The notes under the pieces: generated by a model
What the model was told of the DNA's origin: nothing
Databases searched by the model: none
Seen by the model: only the letters and a program-made list of their open reading frames with translations
Shown here: piece by piece, positions 9,432 to 17,870 of the stretch
How positions within the stretch are numbered: the stretch's first letter is position 1
Layout of the letters: every line of letters begins with the position of its first letter
Origin: Sphingobacterium deserti
GTDB taxonomy: Bacteria > Bacteroidota > Bacteroidia > Sphingobacteriales > Sphingobacteriaceae
DNA: 64,000 nucleotides
Assembly (NCBI RefSeq): GCF_000757725.1
Contig: NZ_JJMU01000054.1
Coordinates: 62,001-126,000 of the forward strand
Direction: 5' to 3'
Translations under genes and position numbers: made by a program

Positions 9432-10846
9432 GTCGATGCATAGTCAGACATCGCATAAGGGATGATGAGATTCCCGTTGTGCACCATTTGGCCGCAGGAA
9501 TACACGACATTAGGTACATAACCTTCACGCTCGATACTATTTGGCGAAAGAATTGGATCTTTTAAACGTCCGATTACTTTCGTTGGGTCATTCAGATCCA
9601 ATAAAGTAGCGCCAACGGTATACATGCGCATAGGGCCGACACTATGGGTGATAACCAACCATCCTTTTTCAGTCTCGATGGGCGAACCGCAATTTCCTAA
9701 CTGAATAAATTCCCAAGGTTCTTCCGGTTCGCTCAACAGAATTATTTCTTCATGCCAATTGGTAATGCTGTCCGAAAAAGAAATGTAGTTATTTTCGCCA
9801 TCAACACGGCAAAGCATAGCATATTTGCCATTGATCTTTCTGGGAAACAAAGCAGCGCCTTTGTTGGCGATCTTCCCGTTTATAGGCTGCACTTTGAAGT
9901 GAATGAAATCCTTTGTAGAAAGCAGTTTTGGGAGAATAGAAAAACCATCATAGGCCGTGTAGGTAGCGTAATAGGTAATCTTTCCTTTTTCATCTTCAAA
10001 TTTTACGAAGCGCGCGTCCTCAATACCGCGTATCTCCGTCTCAGCTATCGGGAAGATAACACGTTCTGAGATGGCCGTGTCCAGAGAATACGTCATTTCG
10101 TAATGCGAAGACGCGAGCCACTGCATTTGGTTTGTCAACGTGTCGCTATCTAAACTTAACGTATGCTCTTCCTTAATCTCTTTTACGTACTTACGCAGCT
10201 CCTCGTAGGTGAATACTTCAGAAAGTTTGTTCTCGATGATGGTTAGCATTTCCTCCTCCGGAGCATGCAACGCAGATAATCTAGCGATGAAATCTGTTTT
10301 TTCGTATTGATGGTTTTTGATTTGTTTTGGTTTTTCCAACAATCTTCCCACTTCGTCGAGCTGAATATCCAAATTCTTATCGATAATTCCAGATCGGAAG
10401 ACAATAGACGACACATGACCTTCGCCGGTCGCCCTAAAACTCAGGATGATTCGTTTTTCACCATCACGTAATTGCGACTGGTCAGGGTCTTCAATAATGG
10501 AAGGATTGAAGAATGCCGCCGCTTCAATGGAATATTCCATCGTAAAATAAGCACCTATGATCAGACGCTCTTTATACGTTATCTCATGATCATCCAGCGC
10601 TATCTTCTTTAAAAGTGGGGACACGCGCTTGAAATTTTTCTCCAAGATGGAGACTACGCTACGATGACGTTTAGAAAAACCCCGAAGTATTTGATTGAGC
10701 AACTCGTTTTGCCTCGTGCGCGATAAGCCCGTGATGCGTTTAATAATTTTTATCGATCGCTCTTCACTTAGTTGGAAGAAACGTGCTAAGACCCTTTTTG
10801 AATCGGGGCTGAAAATGATTGGCTTGCGCTCAACTTGTACCGACAT
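9377..10846 (-). CDS. GH130 family enzyme (beta-mannoside phosphorylase/mannosidase type)
   Basis: A 489-residue five-bladed beta-propeller enzyme of family GH130. Members phosphorolyse or hydrolyse beta-1,2- or beta-1,4-mannosides. The signature GIEDARFV, holding the proton-donor Asp, is followed by propeller blades with YYATYTAYDGF, KGAALFPRKINGKY, NCGSPIETEKGWL and IPYAMSDY. About 200 N-terminal residues precede the propeller, as in the long GH130 subgroup. There is no signal peptide, so it acts in the cytoplasm. Its 3' end lies inside the 3' end of the GT4-barrel gene, on the opposite strand. Whether it is a phosphorylase or hydrolase depends on phosphate-site residues I cannot place by eye. 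Confidence 0.87.
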   Translation of the reverse strand: MSVQVERKPIIFSPDSKRVLARFFQLSEERSIKIIKRITGLSRTRQNELLNQILRGFSKRHRSVVSILEKNFKRVSPLLKKIALDDHEITYKERLIIGAYFTMEYSIEAAAFFNPSIIEDPDQSQLRDGEKRIILSFRATGEGHVSSIVFRSGIIDKNLDIQLDEVGRLLEKPKQIKNHQYEKTDFIARLSALHAPEEEMLTIIENKLSEVFTYEELRKYVKEIKEEHTLSLDSDTLTNQMQWLASSHYEMTYSLDTAISERVIFPIAETEIRGIEDARFVKFEDEKGKITYYATYTAYDGFSILPKLLSTKDFIHFKVQPINGKIANKGAALFPRKINGKYAMLCRVDGENNYISFSDSITNWHEEIILLSEPEEPWEFIQLGNCGSPIETEKGWLVITHSVGPMRMYTVGATLLDLNDPTKVIGRLKDPILSPNSIEREGYVPNVVYSCGQMVHNGNLIIPYAMSDYASTYATVNLEELLNALSNSV

Positions 10847-10912
10847 ATAGCTATTTTTTATATATAAGCGCCTGTGAGCCGAAATTGTTTTAATAGAAGT
10901 TACAACATGTGG

Positions 10913-10938
10913 TTTGTGTTACAGAATGCTTACTTTTG
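10913..10938 (+). promoter_or_regulatory. Promoter of the dipeptidase gene
   Basis: TACTTTTG at 10931-10938 is a full -7 match; TTTG at 10913-10916 could serve as the -33 box, though its 14-bp spacing is short. The ATG follows at 10965. Confidence 0.4.
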
Positions 10939-10964
10939 CCGGGACAACGAAAACAAAATATACT

Positions 10965-12425
10965 ATGTTAGAGCAATTAGAGCCGAAAGCCGTATGGCAC
11001 CATTTCGAAGCACTAAACGCAGTGCCCCGGGCATCCAAAAAGGAAGAACAAGTTATTCAGTTTATGCTGAATTTTGGAGCAAACCTAGGACTGGAAACAG
11101 TGAAGGATAGCGTAGGGAATGTAATTATTCGGAAGCCTGCTACCAAAGGCATGGAATACCGGCAGACGGTCGTGCTGCAATCCCATTTAGATATGGTGCA
11201 CCAGAAGAACAACGATACCGTGTTTGATTTCGCGAATGAAGGAATACGTATGTTTATAGACGGAGACTGGGTGCGCGCAGAGGGTACCACGCTAGGGGCA
11301 GACAATGGGATGGGCGTTGCCGCTATTATGGCTCTCCTCACTGCGCATGATATCGCGCATCCGCCGCTGGAAGCTTTATTTACTGTTGACGAGGAAACCG
11401 GAATGACAGGGGCGAAGGGGCTAAAAGGCGGACTGCTGAAAGGAAATATTCTATTAAATCTGGATACCGAGGAGGATACAGAAATTGATATTGGCTGCGC
11501 AGGTGGTGTAGATATTACAGCTCGCTTTTCTTATGCACAAGAGAAACCAGCGCAAGATGCATTACAGTACCGCTTGCTAGTGAAAGGCCTTCAGGGCGGC
11601 CATTCAGGAATGGAAATCCATAAGGGTTTAGGAAATGCTAATAAAATAGTAAATAGAATCTTGTATGCTATGTCGACTTTGGGACTACGGTTGTCATCCA
11701 TTGACGGTGGAGGTCTCCGAAATGCAATACCTCGCGAGGCGACAGCTGTCTTAGCTTTTGAAAGCGAAGGGGAAGAGGCTATCTTATCCCATTTCGAAAC
11801 GATCATCAGCAGCATAAAAAAAGAATTTGCGACAGTGGATGCGGGACTAAGTATGAGCTTAGAGCCTATGCAAGATTCAGATATGCAGGTTTTACCTCTA
11901 GAAATACAGCAGAATCTGTTACGCGCTCTATACGCAGCGCCCAATGGTGTTTATCGGATGAGCGCAGACTTTGCCGACTTAGTCGAGACGTCTAATAACA
12001 TTGCAAGGGTAGAGGTAAAAGATGGTGAAGCTACGATCAAATGCCTCACGCGCTCTTCGGTTGAGTCATCCAAATGGGATCTTGCCACAGCAATCAAAAG
12101 TTGTTTCGAGTTGATCGGTGCAAACGTTACATTTTCTGGGGATTATCCCGGTTGGACGCCAAATCCGAATTCCGCTATATTAGAAGTATTAAAGGCTACC
12201 TACCAAGATCTTTTTCATGAACCATCAGACGTAGTAGCTTGCCATGCTGGGCTGGAATGTGGAATTTTAGGTGCGCACTATCCAAGTATGGATATGATTT
12301 CATTTGGTCCGACAATACGGGGTGCACATTCTCCGCAAGAGCGCGTTTCTATCGCATCCGTTCAGAAATTTTGGAGATTTCTGCTAGAAATCTTACAGCG
12401 AATCCCAACGGAAAAACAAGTATAA
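10965..12425 (+). CDS. pepD: Aminoacyl-histidine dipeptidase (M20 metallopeptidase)
   Basis: A 486-residue cytosolic non-specific dipeptidase that hydrolyses Xaa-His and many other dipeptides with two zinc ions. Metal ligands are visible in SHLDMVHQKN (His), GADNGMG (bridging Asp), VDEETGMTG (general-base Glu plus Glu ligand), NLDTEEDTE and the C-terminal RGAHSPQERV (His). The lid segment GGHSGMEIHKG is typical for PepD. I take ATG 10965 as the start; 10914 would add 17 unrelated residues and begins upstream of the -7 element at 10931-10938. The length matches bacterial PepD. It is monocistronic, ending at a bidirectional terminator. Confidence 0.93.
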   Translation: MLEQLEPKAVWHHFEALNAVPRASKKEEQVIQFMLNFGANLGLETVKDSVGNVIIRKPATKGMEYRQTVVLQSHLDMVHQKNNDTVFDFANEGIRMFIDGDWVRAEGTTLGADNGMGVAAIMALLTAHDIAHPPLEALFTVDEETGMTGAKGLKGGLLKGNILLNLDTEEDTEIDIGCAGGVDITARFSYAQEKPAQDALQYRLLVKGLQGGHSGMEIHKGLGNANKIVNRILYAMSTLGLRLSSIDGGGLRNAIPREATAVLAFESEGEEAILSHFETIISSIKKEFATVDAGLSMSLEPMQDSDMQVLPLEIQQNLLRALYAAPNGVYRMSADFADLVETSNNIARVEVKDGEATIKCLTRSSVESSKWDLATAIKSCFELIGANVTFSGDYPGWTPNPNSAILEVLKATYQDLFHEPSDVVACHAGLECGILGAHYPSMDMISFGPTIRGAHSPQERVSIASVQKFWRFLLEILQRIPTEKQV

Positions 12426-12481
12426 CCATTCCGCTTTCATGAGGGCGGGATTTGGGTTAATCCAAGATTTATCACCTATAA

Positions 12482-12512
12482 AAAAGGGCCACCATTGCAG
12501 GTAGGCCCTTTT
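12482..12512. terminator. Bidirectional terminator after pepD
   Basis: Perfect arms AAAAGGGCC (12482-12490) and GGCCCTTTT (12504-12512) with a 13-base loop, between convergent pepD and nitroreductase genes. Confidence 0.85.
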
Positions 12513-12539
12513 CGCTTTGTTTCAATATGTGTTTAGTAT

Positions 12540-13172
12540 TTAGCTGAGCTGAAGCACGAAGTTTTCCTTCGAAACCCGCACTTTTTTCAAATTTACCAAC
12601 CAGTCGTTGGTTACATCGCGATAACCTAATGCTAAAATAGTTACCGATTTCAATCCGAGTTTACTGAGACCAAGGAGCTCATCAAGATCTGCATTATTAA
12701 AGCCTTCCATCGGTGTGGCATCTACTTTTTGTTCTGCTGCAGCCGCTATCGCTAGTCCGAAACCGATGTACGCCTGACGCGCAGCATGCTCAAAATGTTG
12801 CTCTTTGCTTTGCTGTTGGAAGTTACTTAGCAACATGTTTTTATAGTCATCTGCATAGCCTTTAGGCAATCCGCGTTCGTTCTCTTGCTGCGCAAAAACC
12901 GAGTCTACGCGCTCTAGTGTGTATTCATCGTATGCCGCAAATACTAACAGGTGCGACGCATCCACGATCTGCGATTGATTGAAAGCGATGGGCTGAATCT
13001 TAGCTTTCAACTCCGGATCGGAAATTTCGATCACTCGGAATGGATGTAAACCAGATGAGGTGGGCGCTAGCCGTGCGGCCTCGATGATATAGTCAATTTT
13101 TTCTTGTGCTACGGCTTCGCCGTTCATTTTTTTTGTAGCATAACGCCAGGATAGATTTTCTAATAGACTCAT
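12540..13172 (-). CDS. Nitroreductase family NAD(P)H oxidoreductase
   Basis: A 210-residue flavoprotein of the NfsB/FRase I type nitroreductase family, reducing nitro-aromatics, quinones or similar acceptors with NAD(P)H through FMN. The N-terminal RYATKKMNG with the FMN-contacting Arg/Lys, the RLAPTSSGLHPFRVI segment, and the C-terminal GLKSVTILALGYRD (FMN phosphate site) are all present. Only 4 bp separate it from the upstream TetR-family gene on the same strand, so the regulator probably controls its own operon in response to a toxic compound handled by this enzyme. The natural substrate is unknown. Confidence 0.9.
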   Translation of the reverse strand: MSLLENLSWRYATKKMNGEAVAQEKIDYIIEAARLAPTSSGLHPFRVIEISDPELKAKIQPIAFNQSQIVDASHLLVFAAYDEYTLERVDSVFAQQENERGLPKGYADDYKNMLLSNFQQQSKEQHFEHAARQAYIGFGLAIAAAAEQKVDATPMEGFNNADLDELLGLSKLGLKSVTILALGYRDVTNDWLVNLKKVRVSKENFVLQLS

Positions 13173-13176
13173 TTTC

Positions 13177-13776
13177 TTATTTTTTGTTAATTAAAGTAAA
13201 CTTAAAGCTGTCCATAGCATCCACGAACATCGGCGTAGGCTCCGCGGGGATAACACTGTTGGACAGCAATTCTATGGATATAAAACCGTGCAGCATAGAC
13301 CAAAAGGTTTTTAGCTTTAAATAGATGTCTTGATGTTCGTAAGTTTTCGCAAGCTTCTCAATGGCTTCGTACATCAGGGTCGACATTTGCTTCATTTCCA
13401 CGACACTATTCACCGTTTCGCAGTGCGGGATGCCCAAGCTAAACATGATGCGGTAATACGCTGTGTTGCTCGCTGCAAACCTCCAGTAGGCAAAAGCCAT
13501 TTCCTGAATACATCCCTCTGGGCTACCTGCTTTTTCCTTTGCGTTTCGCATGTCAGTAGTCAAATTTGCAAAGCCTTCCTTAATGAAATATTCTTGGATA
13601 GCTTCTTTGTTTTCAAAGTGTTTATAGATAACAGGAACGCTATATTCAATGGCATCTGCAATACGACGAATGGAAAAAGCTTGCCAGCCCTCCGTTGATA
13701 TAATCTGCCAGGAAGCCGCTATGATCTGCTGCCTTATTTCATCTTGTTGACGTAACCGACGTTCATTTATCCCCAT
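13177..13776 (-). CDS. TetR/AcrR family transcriptional regulator
   Basis: A 199-residue regulator. The N-terminal TetR helix-turn-helix is clear (IRRIADAIEYSVPVIYKHF, about residues 36-55), followed by a helical ligand-binding domain with the AFAYWRFAASNTAYYRIMF segment seen in TetR proteins with the WHG-type C-terminal domain. It is the first gene of a two-gene operon with the nitroreductase and likely represses it, releasing on binding of a small molecule (inference). A near-ideal promoter precedes it at 13808-13837. No obvious palindromic operator was found around that promoter by eye. Confidence 0.9.
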   Translation of the reverse strand: MGINERRLRQQDEIRQQIIAASWQIISTEGWQAFSIRRIADAIEYSVPVIYKHFENKEAIQEYFIKEGFANLTTDMRNAKEKAGSPEGCIQEMAFAYWRFAASNTAYYRIMFSLGIPHCETVNSVVEMKQMSTLMYEAIEKLAKTYEHQDIYLKLKTFWSMLHGFISIELLSNSVIPAEPTPMFVDAMDSFKFTLINKK

Positions 13777-13807
13777 TCTTGTTTAAACATTTTGTTAACA
13801 GTGTTAG

Positions 13808-13837
13808 CAAAAGTAACAATAATAAATATTCGTGCAA
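13808..13837 (-). promoter_or_regulatory. Promoter of the tetR-nitroreductase operon
   Basis: On the minus strand TTG (13837-13835), 19 bases, then TACTTTTG (13815-13808): an exact match to the Bacteroidota -33/-7 layout. The ATG at 13776 follows after a leader of roughly 25 bases. Confidence 0.7.
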
Positions 13838-13892
13838 TAGATCGTTTGTAAATCGACAAAATTATGACAGACGCTGAAACCTAATAATTTTC

Positions 13893-13900
13893 TATATTTA
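13893..13900 (+). promoter_or_regulatory. Possible -7 element of the patatin gene
   Basis: TATATTTA deviates from TAnnTTTG only at the last base and lies 5 bases before the ATG at 13906, which would make the transcript nearly leaderless. No -33 box was seen. Confidence 0.35.
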
Positions 13901-13905
13901 TACTT

Positions 13906-14739
13906 ATGCAAGGATCAAACGAGGAGAAAAAAGTTTCGTTAGTGCTTGGCAGCGGTGGCGCCCGTGGCATTACACAGATCGGTGTTATACAATATTTGGT
14001 GGAACGTGGCTATGTCATTGACGAGATAGTCGGTTGTTCAATAGGCGCATTGGTGGGCGCCGCGTACGCGAGCAACCGTGTTGTCGAGCTTGGCGACTGG
14101 ATGAAGACGCTCACGAAAGCACAGGTGTTTCGTTTGCTGGATTTCTCGAATCCAAGATTTGGCCTGCTAAAGGGGCAGCGGATTATTGACAAGCTGCATA
14201 CGGTCTTTGAGGATGTAAATATCGAGGATTTGCCTTTCAAGTACACCGCGGTGGCTACAGATCTGGATCGCGAAGAAGAAGTACTGTTTACAGCGGGGAG
14301 TATTTACACAGCGATCCGCGCTTCGATTGCTATTCCAGGTATATTTACCGGCGTTGCTTATGACGACCGTTTTTTGGTTGACGGGGGCGTGCTCAATCCC
14401 TTACCGCTCAATCATGTCACGAAAAAAGGTAATATCGTAATTGCTGTAAACCTAGACGGCTTGCCCACCAAGGCAACCGGGTTCGTCGCTAAACTTAATC
14501 CAGTTGCTCTTCTGCAAGAATCTTATTTTGCCATGCGCAGACGGCTTAGCACCTTGACGCTAGCCTATTACAAGCCAGACTTTACGATTACCATTCCGCA
14601 TGATTCCGCCGGGATATGGGATTTTCACCGCGCTATGGAGCTAATCGAGATGGGCTATAATTTAGCAGACGAAATATTGAAGGCTAAGAAAGATAGTTCA
14701 ATTAAACCTTCTCAAGAAATTCCGTCAATAGATCGGTAA
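13906..14739 (+). CDS. Patatin-like phospholipase (RssA type)
   Basis: A 277-residue cytoplasmic serine lipid hydrolase. The oxyanion loop GSGGARGITQIGV, the nucleophile motif GCSIGAL and the catalytic-dyad Asp in DGGVLNPLP define a bacterial patatin of the RssA/NTE-like group, which releases fatty acids from phospholipids or lysophospholipids. All catalytic elements are intact. There is no signal peptide. The 3' end overlaps the convergent alpha/beta-hydrolase gene by 38 bp. The physiological lipid substrate is unknown. Confidence 0.9.
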   Translation: MQGSNEEKKVSLVLGSGGARGITQIGVIQYLVERGYVIDEIVGCSIGALVGAAYASNRVVELGDWMKTLTKAQVFRLLDFSNPRFGLLKGQRIIDKLHTVFEDVNIEDLPFKYTAVATDLDREEEVLFTAGSIYTAIRASIAIPGIFTGVAYDDRFLVDGGVLNPLPLNHVTKKGNIVIAVNLDGLPTKATGFVAKLNPVALLQESYFAMRRRLSTLTLAYYKPDFTITIPHDSAGIWDFHRAMELIEMGYNLADEILKAKKDSSIKPSQEIPSIDR

Positions 14740-15526
14740 ATCGCCTTGCATCTTCTAAATTTGGAAGATGTCCTGCATTTTCTATTTCCACAAATCTATT
14801 GTTCGGTATAGCATTCGCCATGTCAGTCATATCCTGTTTAGACGTAATTTTATCTTCTGCACCTCGAATCAACAGACAGGGAACTTCAATTTGGAATAAA
14901 CTTTCTGAAGTATCGGTGCGTGACGCTAAAGCCAGTAAGGTTGCACAAATTGTACTTATGCTATTCCTGCGAATACTACTTTTTATCAATTCTGTAGCAT
15001 CGGGCATTTCGTCAATACTGCGTGCCGCGAAGACATTTTCAACAAAACCTATGGCAAAGGGCCTGCGTCCATGATTAAGCACGGCCTGTATACTATCAAA
15101 GCGCTTTTGTTTTGCGGCATTGCTATCCGCTTTACTGTGCGTATCGGAAAGCACGAGGCCCGTAATTTTCTCTGGGAAAAGTTCATATGCACGAAGCGCA
15201 ATATACCCCCCCATAGATACGCCGCAGAGAACGCATTGCTGAATGTCTAATTTTTCCATAAACACCCGCAAATCTTTGGCGAACACATCAATCGAGAAGA
15301 AGCCGTGCCCGGCAGTACTGTTTCCATGTCCACGAATATCTACAGCAATGGCCGACACATGGTCTGGTAAATTTTCCAATTGTGGACGCCACATATTTTT
15401 GTTAAACGGAAAACCGTGCAGAAAAATGATGGTCGTTTCTGATTCCGTCTTTGCTTTTTTGTGATAATAGGAGATGCTTATGTCACCGATACGAATTTTG
15501 TTGCTTTTTATTAAGCGTTCAGCCAT
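14702..15526 (-). CDS. Alpha/beta-fold hydrolase
   Basis: A 274-residue hydrolase of the broad family that includes 3-oxoadipate enol-lactonases, esterases and haloperoxidase-like enzymes. Visible: oxyanion segment HGFPFNKNMW, VDIRGHGNS, nucleophile elbow GVSMGG, an Asp in IRGAEDKITS and the catalytic His in AGHLPNLED. The start MAERLIK at 15526 gives the usual family N-terminus; an in-frame ATG at 15592 adds 22 residues without similarity. The C-terminus is encoded opposite the end of the patatin gene. The substrate cannot be deduced. Confidence 0.87.
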   Translation of the reverse strand: MAERLIKSNKIRIGDISISYYHKKAKTESETTIIFLHGFPFNKNMWRPQLENLPDHVSAIAVDIRGHGNSTAGHGFFSIDVFAKDLRVFMEKLDIQQCVLCGVSMGGYIALRAYELFPEKITGLVLSDTHSKADSNAAKQKRFDSIQAVLNHGRRPFAIGFVENVFAARSIDEMPDATELIKSSIRRNSISTICATLLALASRTDTSESLFQIEVPCLLIRGAEDKITSKQDMTDMANAIPNNRFVEIENAGHLPNLEDARRFTDLLTEFLEKV

Positions 15527-15619
15527 GTCATTAAAATTAATAGAAAAAATCGAATTACGTTTTAAATCAACAATATACATACCACACATCACTTAAACGG
15601 GGATTTTTTCGAAAAATAA

Positions 15620-15650
15620 TTTGGAAAAAAAGAAAAAGTGTCGATATTTG
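15620..15650 (+). promoter_or_regulatory. Promoter of the first tRNA-Arg
   Basis: TTTG (15620-15623), 19 bases, GATATTTG (15643-15650), then GCATCAC, the same layout and discriminator as the second tRNA-Arg promoter. Confidence 0.65.
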
Positions 15651-15698
15651 CATCACTGAAAACGACAACAACGTTGTTGCCTATTACCTTCAGTAAAT

Positions 15699-15772
15699 GC
15701 GCTCATAGCTTAATTGGATAGAGCACCTGACTACGGATCAGGAGGTTAGGGGTTCGACTCCCTTTGAGCGCA
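15699..15772 (+). tRNA. tRNA-Arg (ACG), copy 1
   Basis: A 74-base cloverleaf with acceptor arms GCGCTCA/TGAGCGC, anticodon stem CCTGA/TCAGG and loop CTACGGA (anticodon ACG), and T-arm GGTTCGACTCC. No CCA is encoded. Its sequence is identical to the second copy 390 bp downstream. Confidence 0.97.
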
Positions 15773-16011
15773 CACTTTTCTTTTTACGACCATATTCTTT
15801 TTAGCTTTCACACTTTTTTTAATTAGCAGCATCAATTTTCGGGCAAACTCTCGTGGTGTTAATTTAATCGATTAGAACTCGCTAAAACTAGGTAGCCGTG
15901 AAATGCTGCTGAAGTTTTAAATGATACTCGTTTACCTATCCATCTAAAAAGCTCAGTACATTGTCCTTATCTTATAGGCGCCCCAGCAAACACTACAAAG
16001 TTGAAAAAAAA
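15773..16011 (+). other. Spacer between the two tRNA-Arg genes
   Basis: About 240 bases without a plausible gene; I see no hairpin-plus-T terminator for copy 1. The second promoter begins at its end, so each copy seems to have its own. Confidence 0.5.
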
Positions 16012-16042
16012 TTTGCAGAGCAAATCCATTTCCCTATATTTG
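16012..16042 (+). promoter_or_regulatory. Promoter of the second tRNA-Arg
   Basis: TTTG (16012-16015), 19 bases, TATATTTG (16035-16042), a perfect Bacteroidota promoter, followed by GCATCACC as in copy 1. Confidence 0.75.
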
Positions 16043-16088
16043 CATCACCAAAACGGAAATGGCTATACGCCTGAAAGTGTTGGTTGCC

Positions 16089-16162
16089 GCGCTCATAGCT
16101 TAATTGGATAGAGCACCTGACTACGGATCAGGAGGTTAGGGGTTCGACTCCCTTTGAGCGCA
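16089..16162 (+). tRNA. tRNA-Arg (ACG), copy 2
   Basis: Base-for-base copy of the tRNA-Arg(ACG) at 15699-15772. Acceptor, D, anticodon and T arms all fold. It is followed by a strong terminator and then by adk. Confidence 0.97.
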
Positions 16163-16173
16163 CATAGTACACG

Positions 16174-16206
16174 AAGCCTAATTCTCATTGGATTAGGCTT
16201 TTTTTT
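16174..16206 (+). terminator. Rho-independent terminator after tRNA-Arg
   Basis: Perfect 9-bp arms AAGCCTAAT (16174-16182) and ATTAGGCTT (16192-16200) with a 9-base loop, followed by a T-run. Confidence 0.9.
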
Positions 16207-16235
16207 CGAACATAGAACAAAATATACTAAAAACT

Positions 16236-16805
16236 ATGCTAAACCTTGTCTTATTCGGTCCTCCAGGTGCTGGTAAGGGTACTCAATCAGAAAAACTTAT
16301 CGAGAAATACCAACTGGTACACATTTCAACGGGTGACATTTTCCGTGCTCATATCAAAAACCAGACTGAGCTCGGGCAGCAGGTAAGTCAGATCATTGCG
16401 GAAGGTAATCTTGTGCCGGATTCCATTACCATTGCCATGCTGGAAAAAGAGATTAAAGAAAACTCGGAAGCTAAAGGGTTTATTTTTGATGGCTTTCCAC
16501 GGACTGTGGCTCAGGCCGAAGCATTGGATGCGTTCTTGACATCGATAGGTCAGCGTATAACGGGTGTTGTAGCGTTGGATGTGAATGAAGAAGAACTTAC
16601 ACAGCGTATCGCCAAACGTCAGGAAATTTCCGGTCGTGCAGATGACGCCGCAGATAAATTGAAAAAACGTATTGAGGAGTACTTCAATAAAACGATTCAT
16701 GTACTTCCATATTACGAAAAGCAAGGCAAGCTTGCTAAAGTTGATGGTATAGGAGAGATTGATACAATCTTCCAGTCTTTGACATATATCATCGATAAAT
16801 ACTAA
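16236..16805 (+). CDS. adk: Adenylate kinase
   Basis: A 189-residue cytosolic enzyme interconverting ATP + AMP and 2 ADP. The P-loop GPPGAGKGTQ, the AMP-binding STGDIFR and FDGFPRT motifs, and the short LID around RQEISGRADD are intact; the LID lacks the zinc-finger insertion of long-type enzymes. Length is normal for the short Bacteroidota form. It begins 30 bases after the tRNA terminator and is followed 17 bases later by obgE, so the two are co-transcribed. No strong promoter motif was recognised in the short space before the start. Confidence 0.97.
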   Translation: MLNLVLFGPPGAGKGTQSEKLIEKYQLVHISTGDIFRAHIKNQTELGQQVSQIIAEGNLVPDSITIAMLEKEIKENSEAKGFIFDGFPRTVAQAEALDAFLTSIGQRITGVVALDVNEEELTQRIAKRQEISGRADDAADKLKKRIEEYFNKTIHVLPYYEKQGKLAKVDGIGEIDTIFQSLTYIIDKY

Positions 16806-16822
16806 ATAAATAGAAAAGGACT

Positions 16823-17827
16823 ATGGCCCAAGGCTCAAATTTTGTTGATTATGTGAAGGTATGCTGCCGTTCTGGACACGGCGGATCTGGTTCTGCGCAT
16901 TTACATCGCGATAAATTTACCGCGAAAGGCGGGCCGGATGGCGGAGATGGTGGTCGTGGCGGCCATATCATTCTAAAGGGATCAACGCAGCACTGGACGC
17001 TATTGCATTTAAAGTTTCGTAAGCATATCATTGCGCCAAATGGCGAACCGGGAGGATCCGCATTGCGTAGCGGTGCAACGGGTAAAGATGAAATTTTAGA
17101 GGTGCCGCTTGGAACGATCGCAAAGGATGCTGAAACGGGTGAGGTGCTTTTTGATATCACGGAAGATGGTGAAACAAAGATCTTAACGCCGGGCGGTAAA
17201 GGTGGTTTAGGAAACTGGCACTTTAAATCGTCTACGCAGCAGACGCCTCGGTTTTCTCAACCGGGATTGCCGGGCCAAGAGCAGTGGATTATCCTGGAGC
17301 TGAAAGTCCTCGCAGATGTCGGTTTGGTAGGTTTCCCCAATGCTGGTAAATCGACGTTGCTGTCGGTGGTTTCGGCGGCTAAGCCAGAGATTGCAAATTA
17401 CCCGTTCACAACCTTGGTACCGAATCTAGGAATTGTAGGCTACCGCGATAACAAATCGTTTATCATGGCGGATATTCCGGGGATCATTGAAGGTGCTTCG
17501 CAAGGAAAAGGGCTTGGCTATCGATTTTTACGCCATATCGAACGTAACTCTGTATTGCTTTTCATGGTACCTGCAGATACGGATAGAAGCATTGAAGAAG
17601 AATATCAGATTTTATTACGTGAATTGACAGCCTATAATCCTGAACTTAAAGACAAACCACGTTTGTTAGCAATTACAAAAGCAGATATGCTAGATGATGA
17701 ATTGGAAGCCGAAATGGCGGAAACGCTGCCGAAAGGCATACCGGCTATATTTATCTCATCAGTTGCCGGCAAAAACATTACACAGCTAAAAGATATGCTG
17801 TGGAAAGCGATTAACACGGAAGCATAA
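16823..17827 (+). CDS. obgE: GTPase Obg
   Basis: A 334-residue essential ribosome-associated GTPase. The glycine-rich Obg fold occupies residues about 1-160 ([34 protein letters not shown]), followed by the G domain with G1 [10 protein letters not shown]3 [16 protein letters not shown] and G4 TKAD. The long C-terminal domain found in some Obg proteins is absent, as is usual for Bacteroidota. It acts in 50S maturation and stress control. The gene follows adk in an operon and ends at a strong hairpin terminator. Confidence 0.97.
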   Translation: MAQGSNFVDYVKVCCRSGHGGSGSAHLHRDKFTAKGGPDGGDGGRGGHIILKGSTQHWTLLHLKFRKHIIAPNGEPGGSALRSGATGKDEILEVPLGTIAKDAETGEVLFDITEDGETKILTPGGKGGLGNWHFKSSTQQTPRFSQPGLPGQEQWIILELKVLADVGLVGFPNAGKSTLLSVVSAAKPEIANYPFTTLVPNLGIVGYRDNKSFIMADIPGIIEGASQGKGLGYRFLRHIERNSVLLFMVPADTDRSIEEEYQILLRELTAYNPELKDKPRLLAITKADMLDDELEAEMAETLPKGIPAIFISSVAGKNITQLKDMLWKAINTEA

Positions 17828-17835
17828 CATAACAT

Positions 17836-17865
17836 AAAAAAAAGCACTCTCGAGTGCTTTTTTTT
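17836..17865. terminator. Bidirectional terminator after obgE
   Basis: Eight A residues, GCACTC, a tight loop, GAGTGC and eight T residues form a symmetrical hairpin between convergent obgE and the hypothetical membrane-protein gene. Confidence 0.9.
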
Positions 17866-17870
17866 ATATC

